A stretch of DNA of 37,276 bases from the NCBI GenBank assembly GCA_038244585.1, contig JBBRTI010000005.1, positions 1 to 37,276 on the forward strand, in the 5' to 3' direction. This stretch comes from UBA4664 sp038244585. Lineage in GTDB: Bacteria > Patescibacteriota > Saccharimonadia > UBA4664. The position numbers and the translations under genes are program-made. This document shows, in pieces, positions 22,380 through 28,885 of this stretch. The notes beneath the pieces are model-generated. The model was not told the origin of the DNA. It was given only the letters and a program-made list of their open reading frames with translations, and ran no database searches. Every line of letters begins with the position of its first letter. Position 1 is the first letter of the stretch.

Positions 22380-23703
22380 CCAACAGCAACGCGAGCTGGC
22401 CTACTCGCTTTTTCTGATCATCCTCATCCCTGCCTGTGTCGTCGGGAGTACCGTCTGGCTCACCAGCCAGATGAAACAGAATTTCGACCAGGAGCTCAGA
22501 CGCAAAGCCAACCTAGCCAACGAAGTCTTCGGCGTGTCGGCGGCCAATGCTCTGACGGCCAACCCCACCAAGCAGGCTGCAGTCGTCCTGCAGAGCCTTA
22601 TCGATCAAACTCTGCCCCAGGCCCCCGAGATTGCCCGCTTGAGCGTGTCCGTGCCGCAGGCCTCAGGTTTCCAGACCATTGCCACCTCCGAGGCCGGCCG
22701 GACCGGACAGCCGGACCCCAGCATCCAAACATCCGTCGCTTGGAGTAAGCAACAACCCGTGGCCAGCCTCATCGCCGCCGGCGAAAGCGGCACCCGGCAG
22801 TGGTTAGTGGCGACGCCGGTTTTTAATCGCTCGGGCCAGCCCATCGCAATCACAACCATGAACGTCTCGCTGGCCGCTTCCGATACCCTCATGAGCACCA
22901 CCCTGCGCAACTCGGCCATTATTCTATCCGTAATCCTGGCGGCAATCATCCTGCTGCTCATTAATCACTTCCGTTTCGTCGAGTACGCGGAGCTCTTCCG
23001 GAAACAGAAGGATCTCGACCAGATGAAGGACGACTTTATCAGCATCGCGACCCACGAACTAAAAGCGCCCATGACCGTAATCAAGGGCTATATTTCGATG
23101 GCGCTGGAGGAGAAGCCGCCTAAAGCCGTGGCCGATATGCTCATGACGGCCTTTGACCAAACTAACCGGCTGGGCCGCCTCGTCGCCGACCTGCTCGATG
23201 TCTCTAGATTAGAGCAGGGCAAAACCAAGTTTGCTCTGTCGCCCGTCGATCTGGCGGAATCCATCGGGCCGCTGATAAGTGTCTTTGAGGTCAAAGCGGT
23301 GGAAAAGCAGCTCAAATTGAGCTATGAGCCGTCCGCCGTCCTGCCGCCGGTTCTGGCCGACGCCGACCGGGTCTCGGAAATCTTCACCAACCTCATCGAT
23401 AACGCCATTAAATACTCGCGTACCGGCACCGTCACTATCACCCACCAGACCGACGCGGCCAGCGTCTCGACCATCGTCGCCGACACCGGCATCGGTTTAT
23501 CGGCCGACGAACAGAGCCACCTCTTCCAGCGCTTCTACCGCGCCCGCAACGCCGACACGGCCGAAATCGCCGGCACCGGTCTGGGTCTGTGGATCATCAA
23601 GCAGTACGCCGAACGCATGGGTGGCACGATCCGGGTGGAGAGCCAGACAGGCAAGGGCTCGCGCTTTATACTGACGCTTCCCCGGGCTGGTACGACTTCA
23701 TAA
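22363..23703 (+). CDS. Sensor histidine kinase (no adjacent response regulator)
   Basis: 446 residues. TM1 about 13-34, extracytoplasmic sensor 35-183 (Cache-like in size, with WLVATPVFNRSGQPIAITTMNVSL), TM2 about 184-203, then directly a DHp domain with H-box SIATHELKAPMT (H231) and a HATPase with N-box NLIDNAIKYS, G1 DTGIGL, F-box LFQRFYRA and G2 GTGLGLWI. No HAMP domain is obvious between TM2 and the H-box. It overlaps the Ig-like protein gene; the response regulator must lie elsewhere. Confidence 0.95.
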   Translation: MTFKFSQQQRELAYSLFLIILIPACVVGSTVWLTSQMKQNFDQELRRKANLANEVFGVSAANALTANPTKQAAVVLQSLIDQTLPQAPEIARLSVSVPQASGFQTIATSEAGRTGQPDPSIQTSVAWSKQQPVASLIAAGESGTRQWLVATPVFNRSGQPIAITTMNVSLAASDTLMSTTLRNSAIILSVILAAIILLLINHFRFVEYAELFRKQKDLDQMKDDFISIATHELKAPMTVIKGYISMALEEKPPKAVADMLMTAFDQTNRLGRLVADLLDVSRLEQGKTKFALSPVDLAESIGPLISVFEVKAVEKQLKLSYEPSAVLPPVLADADRVSEIFTNLIDNAIKYSRTGTVTITHQTDAASVSTIVADTGIGLSADEQSHLFQRFYRARNADTAEIAGTGLGLWIIKQYAERMGGTIRVESQTGKGSRFILTLPRAGTTS

Positions 23704-23782
23704 AAGCCAGGCCTACAACCGAAGGTCTAGCTTTAACACGTACCCAACAATATATAGGCCAAGCAGGCCCTGTAGTCTGCCG

Positions 23783-24493
23783 TTAACGGCTCTTGCCGCT
23801 TCCGCTCCCATCATCACTACCACTGCCTGAGCCGCCACCGTCTGATGTCGGTGTCGCCGTAGGGCTGGCTGGACTAGTAACGCTTCGGCTGCCACTGCTT
23901 CTAGACCCGGAATTATCCTCTTGATGATGCTCCGTCTCGGTTTGAGCGGCCTCGATGGCCAGTTTGCTCGAGGCGTCCGATACCGCGGCAGCTTTATTGA
24001 GGTTATTTATACTCTTGGTAGAACTTTCGGTATCGCCACCGTGCCTGTGGAGCTCATCGAGATAATCAGACACTGCTCCCTCCACCTGTTGGCCGCCATG
24101 GCCGTGCCGCGTGAGTTCTGCAATCTCGTGGCTGCGTCGGATCAGGAGCTGATTGCTAAAGCTCGGGTCGACTGCCGTAACTACCGACTCACTGGCTCGC
24201 TTCACGGTGTAGAGCTGGTCGCCAGGCAGACTCGACTGCGCGGCGGCCACGACTCCGCCTAGCGCCGTCGTTGAGACTACCGCAGCGGCAGCCATACGCA
24301 CGGCCCAAACTTGCAACATCGGGGCCGTCTGCATATCGAGCACGCTCTCCAATCTCACAATCTGGGCACGTTTGAAGGCCGGTGAGCGCTTTAACATCCC
24401 GAGTTTACGCAGGCCACGTGCCAACGCGGCATCTTCGGACGATAGTCCTTTGTGACGGCGGTTCAAAAATAGTCGATCAAATAATTGTTTCAT
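23783..24493 (-). CDS. DUF5667 membrane protein, probable anti-sigma factor
   Basis: 236 residues: an N-terminal cytoplasmic helical region (1-62), one TM helix (about 65-86), an extracytoplasmic DUF5667-type segment with the diagnostic LPGDQLYTVKRASESV, followed by an alpha-helical region and a low-complexity His/Glu then Ser/Gly/Asp tail (QTETEHHQEDNSG to the end). It overlaps the ECF sigma gene by 17 bases. Coupling with the sigma factor suggests it binds the sigma through its N-terminus and senses an envelope signal through the outside part; there is no HxxxCxxC zinc anti-sigma motif, so the mechanism is unproven. Confidence 0.78.
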   Translation of the reverse strand: MKQLFDRLFLNRRHKGLSSEDAALARGLRKLGMLKRSPAFKRAQIVRLESVLDMQTAPMLQVWAVRMAAAAVVSTTALGGVVAAAQSSLPGDQLYTVKRASESVVTAVDPSFSNQLLIRRSHEIAELTRHGHGGQQVEGAVSDYLDELHRHGGDTESSTKSINNLNKAAAVSDASSKLAIEAAQTETEHHQEDNSGSRSSGSRSVTSPASPTATPTSDGGGSGSGSDDGSGSGKSR

Positions 24494-24977
24494 GATGCTC
24501 CATAATTTTCTTCAATAATTGCAGGGTGCGGTGCTGAATTACGCGAACGTTAGCTGCTGTCAGATTTAAGGCTCGCCCTACCTCGGCGACCGAAAGATTT
24601 TCCGTAAATCTGAGGATGATTACGGTTTTGCCTGGATCCTCAAGCTTAGCTACAGCATCCTTTAGCTGCTGTGCCGCTTCCAACCCGGCAATCTGGGCCA
24701 AGATCTGCGGATCATATGACGGCTCAATCTCAAGCTCGTCAATCGACAGCGGCTTGGCCTTGCGCCAGTGATCGGTCAAGGCATTCCTGGCAATAGCGTA
24801 GAGCCAGGCCTGAAGTGAGCCGCCACGGTACTTGTCCCGCGAACGCCAGGCTCTGATGAAGGCTTCACTCGTCAGATCCTCGGCCAGTTCCACGTCCCCG
24901 CTCTTCCAGACTAGAAATCGAAATATCTTGTCGGAGTAGTCTAAGTAGGCTTTCTCGAAATCGTTCCGGCTGTGCAT
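24477..24977 (-). CDS. ECF-type RNA polymerase sigma factor
   Basis: 166 residues from ATG 24977 (MHSRNDFEKAYLDYSDK); the open frame to 25043 reads through the promoter palindrome. Region 2: DKIFRFLVWKSGDVELAEDLTSEAFIRAWRSRDKY and LQAWLYAIARNALTDHWRK; region 4: LRFTENLSVAEVGRALNLTAANVRVIQHRTLQLLKK. It is coupled to the DUF5667 gene and faces a divergent exported protein across a 29-bp palindrome that could be its own promoter, implying autoregulation. Confidence 0.93.
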   Translation of the reverse strand: MHSRNDFEKAYLDYSDKIFRFLVWKSGDVELAEDLTSEAFIRAWRSRDKYRGGSLQAWLYAIARNALTDHWRKAKPLSIDELEIEPSYDPQILAQIAGLEAAQQLKDAVAKLEDPGKTVIILRFTENLSVAEVGRALNLTAANVRVIQHRTLQLLKKIMEHHETII

Positions 24978-24997
24978 TATTAACTCACTACATCCTG

Positions 24998-25026
24998 TGT
25001 AACGTTTGGTAGCACCATACGTTACA
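24998..25026. promoter_or_regulatory. Symmetric divergent promoter/operator of the ECF locus
   Basis: Near-perfect dyad: arms TGTAACGTTTGGT and ACCATACGTTACA (12 of 13 paired) with an AGC centre. Each strand offers TGTAAC, 16 bases, then CGTTA, which is the size of an ECF -35/-10 pair, so the same sequence could serve as a mirror-image promoter for both the sigma gene and the exported-protein gene. Confidence 0.55.
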
Positions 25027-25070
25027 TACAATAACGCAGTCAAAGCGTGAATTTTAACGAGGACACTATC

Positions 25071-25469
25071 ATGAAGAAGATTGCTATAACCGGGGCTGTT
25101 CTCAGCCTCGTAATTCCAACCGTCATCTATGCGCAGGCTGGTGAGACGACAGTGCCCAACGATACCGCAACGGCATCAGTACTCCAAGATAACGGCCGTG
25201 GCGCCGATGACGCTCAGGCCAAAGTCGCCGTCAGGGCAGCTGAAAACCAAGCTGCCGAGCACCAGACTGGAGAAAACCGGGGAGACGAGAACGAAGCCGA
25301 GGAGGCTGCCGAGCACCAATCACCTGAGGTTGACGAAGACAGCGCAACGCCAAGCCCTACGCCTTCGACAATGGTTGCTCCTTCGCCGCGTGAAGACGCC
25401 GAGCATGCTAACAATGTTGAGCAGCATGACCAAGTAGGTGACGACCACGGCAACCAAAGCCGCCGGTAA
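25071..25469 (+). CDS. Small secreted acidic, His-rich protein
   Basis: 132 residues from ATG 25071 with GAGGA upstream. A clear signal peptide (MKKIAITGAVLSLVIPTVIYAQA) is followed by an intrinsically disordered Glu/Asp/His/Gln-rich chain with repeated AEHQ/AEH units (AAEHQTGENRGDENEAEEAAEHQ, DAEHANNVEQHDQVGDDHGNQ), a Pro/Thr/Ser stretch and no Cys. Composition suits metal or proton buffering or surface display, but nothing is proven. Divergent from the ECF sigma gene and a likely member of its regulon. Confidence 0.75.
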   Translation: MKKIAITGAVLSLVIPTVIYAQAGETTVPNDTATASVLQDNGRGADDAQAKVAVRAAENQAAEHQTGENRGDENEAEEAAEHQSPEVDEDSATPSPTPSTMVAPSPREDAEHANNVEQHDQVGDDHGNQSRR

Positions 25470-25496
25470 CCACGCCCCGAACGTAAACCACGTTCA

Positions 25497-25534
25497 ATAA
25501 CAAAAAGAGGCTATTAATAGCCTCTTTTTGTTAT
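25497..25534. terminator. Long bidirectional terminator
   Basis: A perfect 17-bp stem (ATAACAAAAAGAGGCTA and its complement) with a TTAA loop includes A and T tracts on either side, ending both the secreted-protein gene and the convergent hydrolase gene. Confidence 0.9.
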
Positions 25535-25565
25535 GTAAATCTCTAACTCCGCATCGAAAACGATA

Positions 25566-26051
25566 TTAGTACTCTAAATATCCGAAAACCAAGCGTTTTA
25601 TAAATCTTGAGATATACGGCGCATCGAAGATAATTCCATATCCTATAGCGGCCGCGTGCCCGTGAACGGGGATTGTTTGTTCATGAGCGCCGAGGATTAT
25701 CGTGTCCTTGGTTGCCACAGTCTTATCGGTTAAAGGGTGAATTGAAAGAATTCGGGACTTTTCTGAGGGTGTAAACTTTGCGAGATTAGATTGAAGTAAC
25801 CCCATCGATTCAATGAACGCCGGGTTTTGATTCCTAATGACTTCGCATGTGTTTTCCGACCTGTTTATTTTACCCGATACACAAACGACACTTGTGACCG
25901 CTTGACTACGCTCCGCATAAGCGTTGAGGACAGCACTAGCCCCCGCACTGGATCCCATGAGCGACACCCTCTCACCCCGAGCCGCATATGTATCAATTTC
26001 AGCGAGCAAGGCAGCCAGCTTGGGACCAAAGCTGCCATCATTCCAATTCAT
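25566..26051 (-). CDS. Small alpha/beta hydrolase, N-terminus short
   Basis: 161 residues. The nucleophile elbow is GSSAG (about residues 33-37), the acid is probably Asp in HPLTDKTV and the His is in VHGHAAAIGY near the end. Only about 30 residues precede the elbow, so the first beta strands and the oxyanion loop of the usual fold are missing or reduced; the frame upstream of the ATG reads GGHWPKI before a stop, which may be the remnant of a longer gene. No substrate can be inferred. A stand-alone minus-strand gene next to the flavocytochrome operon. Confidence 0.72.
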   Translation of the reverse strand: MNWNDGSFGPKLAALLAEIDTYAARGERVSLMGSSAGASAVLNAYAERSQAVTSVVCVSGKINRSENTCEVIRNQNPAFIESMGLLQSNLAKFTPSEKSRILSIHPLTDKTVATKDTIILGAHEQTIPVHGHAAAIGYGIIFDAPYISRFIKRLVFGYLEY

Positions 26052-26075
26052 TATTTTAGGCCAATGACCGCCCTA

Positions 26076-26084
26076 TGATATACT
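26076..26084 (+). promoter_or_regulatory. Extended -10 promoter of the flavocytochrome operon
   Basis: TGA followed by TATACT (26079-26084), about 31 bases before the ATG at 26116. No strong -35 is seen. Confidence 0.55.
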
Positions 26085-26115
26085 TTAAGCATAAGCGTGC
26101 TAAGTGAGTTAATAC

Positions 26116-27522
26116 ATGCAGCCTAAAGGCGACCGCCCAGTCATAATCAGCTTTAGGCCCGAGCATCTAATTGGCTGGGGTCTTACTATAATATTGTGCC
26201 TCATTCCGGCTGTGATGTGGTTCCAGATCCACCCGTTAACCACAATTCAGGGCTATTCTGGGACAATGCTGGCGGTGGGGCGGCTCACCGGACTCATAGG
26301 CCTAGTCATGTATGCGCTCAACCTGGTTTATTCCACCAGACTACGCCTGCTCGAACTAATGTTTGGGGGCTTAAACCGCGTCTATATTGCGCACCACCTC
26401 CTCGGCGGATTGGCCTTCATATTATTGGCTTTCCACCCACTGTTTTTGTCGCTGCGGTTCGCCCAGACTTCACTCAAGGAGGCGGCCCTGCTCCTTATCC
26501 CGACCGGGCTCACGCCGCTAGTAGCCGTGTTCGACGGCGGCAATATTCACCATCAAGTAGTACTAAGCCAATGGGCTATCTTCATGGGTATTCTAGCTTT
26601 CTGGGTGATGGCCGGTCTCCTGCTCATTACGTTTTTTATCCGGATACCATACGGAATTTGGATCCAAACCCACCAATATCTAGGTGCAGCTTTTTTCCTG
26701 ATCGGGCTGCACGTATTGTTCGTGACTAGCGACATCTCGACCCATGCCGCACTGCGCAACTACGTTTTGATTATGACCGCCATTGGATTGGTAGCTTTCC
26801 TATACCAGAAATTCGGGCGCAAAATATTTGTTCGCCAGTTCCTCTACGCGGTCGATATGGTAAAGCAAACAGGAGGAGATGTTTACGAAATTTATCTCAG
26901 CCCGCACGGGGAAAAGATGCTCCACAAGGCGGGCCAGTTTATTTTTATGCGCTTTATGGACGGCCACAATCAGCATATTGGTCGCGAGTGGCACCCTTTT
27001 TCAATTTCGTCCGGACCGGGCGACCCGCAACTGCGGGTGAGCATTAAGGGTCTGGGAGATTACACTAAGGCCTTGTGGGCACTGCAGCCAGGAACTACGG
27101 CCGAGATTGAAGGAGCTTATGGGATGTTTAGTTTTGCGGACCTTCGCAATCAACACCAGATTTGGGTTGCCGGCGGCATTGGCATTACTCCGTTTATCTC
27201 GATGGCAAAGGCCTTACCAGAGAAAGATTTCCAAATTGACCTATACTATTCGGTCAAAACCGCCAGTGAACTCGTGAGTTGGCCTGAGCTCGTAAGCGTG
27301 GCGGAGTCAAAAGGCGGGCAGTTTCGGGTTTTTCCCTATGTTGCCGATCAGCAGACCGGATATCTGTCGGCCGATTACATTGAGAAAACCAGCGGTGGGC
27401 TTGAGGGCAAAGAGATTTTTATCTGCGGGCCGCCATCAATGATGCATTCGCTGCGCAGCCAGCTTTCGGCCAAGTCCATACCCGGGACAAGTATACATAG
27501 TGAAGAATTTGCGATGTCTTGA
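26116..27522 (+). CDS. Ferric-reductase/NADPH-oxidase-like flavocytochrome
   Basis: 468 residues. The membrane part (about 18-230) has six helices with two His pairs, H94/H107 and H186/H199, each 13 apart, the spacing of bis-heme b centres in ferric reductases and NOX. The cytoplasmic part has the FAD motif HPFSISS (293-299) and NAD(P)H motifs GGIGITPF (353-360) and the C-terminal CGPPSMM. It would pass electrons from NAD(P)H through FAD and two hemes to the outer face of the membrane. Its likely acceptors are the cytochrome b5-like proteins in the next genes. First gene of a five-gene plus-strand operon. Confidence 0.9.
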   Translation: MQPKGDRPVIISFRPEHLIGWGLTIILCLIPAVMWFQIHPLTTIQGYSGTMLAVGRLTGLIGLVMYALNLVYSTRLRLLELMFGGLNRVYIAHHLLGGLAFILLAFHPLFLSLRFAQTSLKEAALLLIPTGLTPLVAVFDGGNIHHQVVLSQWAIFMGILAFWVMAGLLLITFFIRIPYGIWIQTHQYLGAAFFLIGLHVLFVTSDISTHAALRNYVLIMTAIGLVAFLYQKFGRKIFVRQFLYAVDMVKQTGGDVYEIYLSPHGEKMLHKAGQFIFMRFMDGHNQHIGREWHPFSISSGPGDPQLRVSIKGLGDYTKALWALQPGTTAEIEGAYGMFSFADLRNQHQIWVAGGIGITPFISMAKALPEKDFQIDLYYSVKTASELVSWPELVSVAESKGGQFRVFPYVADQQTGYLSADYIEKTSGGLEGKEIFICGPPSMMHSLRSQLSAKSIPGTSIHSEEFAMS

Positions 27523-27579
27523 GATGATAACTAGAATACATAAACAATTTTCTGATTTTGTAACACTAGGAATTGTCCT

Positions 27580-28335
27580 ATGTGGCTAAAACGCTTAGTT
27601 GGCATGTGCTTAATCATCGCCTGCGTTGGTATGAACGCAGTGGTGGTGGCTGGGTTTTTCATCCCTGAAAAGCCGGTTCAGATAGCCGCCGCGCCGCAGC
27701 CTACTCCGCTGCCGGCACCCCCTCCGGTCGTCACGCTATCGGTTAATCCGACTACCATTACAGCCGGGCGCAACAGCGCTGTTAGTTGGACCACCACCGG
27801 CAACGCCGAGAGCTGTGTGGCCAGCGGTAGTTGGGCCGGCCCCAAAACTCCGTTCGGTTCTGAGAGCACCGGACGGATTAGCCGCGCAGGTAACTACGTC
27901 TATACCCTAACCTGTAAAAATGCCGGCGGCACTGGCTCAGCCGAGGCGGTAATTAATGTTGGCGGCGTCGCGCCGGTAGCGGCTGCCAAGCCAACATCCA
28001 ATACGTCCGCGACCCAGCCGACCTATTGTAGCGGCCGTATTCCCTGCTACGGACCGCACGACCTATCGGCCCACTCCGGCTCCGGCAACTGCTGGGGCTA
28101 CAACGTCGACCGAGTTATCAACCTCAGCGCCTTCGACCTTGGTTTCCACTCCGCCAAAAGCGGCATCCCGTCAATTCAGCTCGCGTCGATCTGTGGTAAG
28201 AATTTAGCACCCGCTCTAAGTGGATCAGTCTCATCAGGAGGACAAACCCGGGACCACAACCCAAGCTCCAAAGCCAATGCCGACCGCAACATGATTCCGT
28301 ATTTTGTCGGTTATTTCGATACGAGCAAGCCATAA
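27580..28335 (+). CDS. Membrane-anchored Ig-like plus cytochrome b5-like protein (one Ig repeat)
   Basis: 251 residues: N-terminal TM/signal anchor (7-28), Pro-rich linker, one Ig-like repeat (49-128) with a Cys pair (ESC, LTC), a second linker, and a C-terminal domain (149-251). The last domain matches cytochrome b5: HDLSAHSGSGNCWGYN (like LaeVAkHn..sCWvai), VINLSAFDLGFH (like vydvtsFl..H), a CGK.L..AL turn, a later His and YFVGYFD. H190 would be the first heme ligand and H226 the probable second; the usual HPGG is HSAK here. No CxxCH motif. It lies 57 bases behind the flavocytochrome, whose outer heme could reduce it. Confidence 0.78.
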   Translation: MWLKRLVGMCLIIACVGMNAVVVAGFFIPEKPVQIAAAPQPTPLPAPPPVVTLSVNPTTITAGRNSAVSWTTTGNAESCVASGSWAGPKTPFGSESTGRISRAGNYVYTLTCKNAGGTGSAEAVINVGGVAPVAAAKPTSNTSATQPTYCSGRIPCYGPHDLSAHSGSGNCWGYNVDRVINLSAFDLGFHSAKSGIPSIQLASICGKNLAPALSGSVSSGGQTRDHNPSSKANADRNMIPYFVGYFDTSKP

Positions 28336-28350
28336 AATGCAGGAGTTATC

Positions 28351-28878
28351 ATGAAGCAAATATTACCCAAGCAGACTAAAATTTTTAGCCCTAATGGGCT
28401 TGTGATAATCAGCTTTATCATACTGGCCCTTGCATTCTGCCTACTGATCGCCGCCTTCACGATCCAAATGCGGCCGGTCCGGGTCAGTATCCCTGCAACC
28501 GCGATCGCCGTTGGTACCCCGATAAATATGGGGACGACGACCATGACAGTTTATGGAGCGGCCGTCGGTGCGGACCAGCCGGGTTTCAAAGCGCCGTCCG
28601 GTCAGCACTTTATCGTGGTGGATTTTAGCGTCGTAAACCGCTCCGACGCGCCGATTAACATTTCCCCCAGCACCGACACCTATATAAAAACCGCCGATGG
28701 TCAGGTTAATTACTTATCGGCCTATCAGCTCAATCAGCCGTTCCATTCCGGCCAGCTCCTTCCCGGCGAAGCCGTCCGGGGTCAACTTAGCTTTTTGGCT
28801 CCTGATAAGGCCCATCCTGAGTTCTATGTCGATGCTATATGGAGTGGCGGCACAATACCGTTTATGCTAAATTTATGA
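28351..28878 (+). CDS. DUF4352-like membrane protein (first copy)
   Basis: 175 residues: one TM helix (about 15-38), then an extracytoplasmic beta-sandwich of the DUF4352 type: MTVYGAAVGADQPGF, GQHFIVVDFSVVNRSDAPINI, TYIKTADGQVNYLS, LLPGEAVRGQLSFLAPDKAHPEFYVD. DUF4352 domains are Ig-like and usually sit on Gram-positive surface proteins with unknown roles. Fifteen bases separate it from the b5-like gene and 7 from the next one, so co-translation is likely. Cysteine occurs only in the TM. Confidence 0.8.
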   Translation: MKQILPKQTKIFSPNGLVIISFIILALAFCLLIAAFTIQMRPVRVSIPATAIAVGTPINMGTTTMTVYGAAVGADQPGFKAPSGQHFIVVDFSVVNRSDAPINISPSTDTYIKTADGQVNYLSAYQLNQPFHSGQLLPGEAVRGQLSFLAPDKAHPEFYVDAIWSGGTIPFMLNL

Positions 28879-28885
28879 GAGAATC

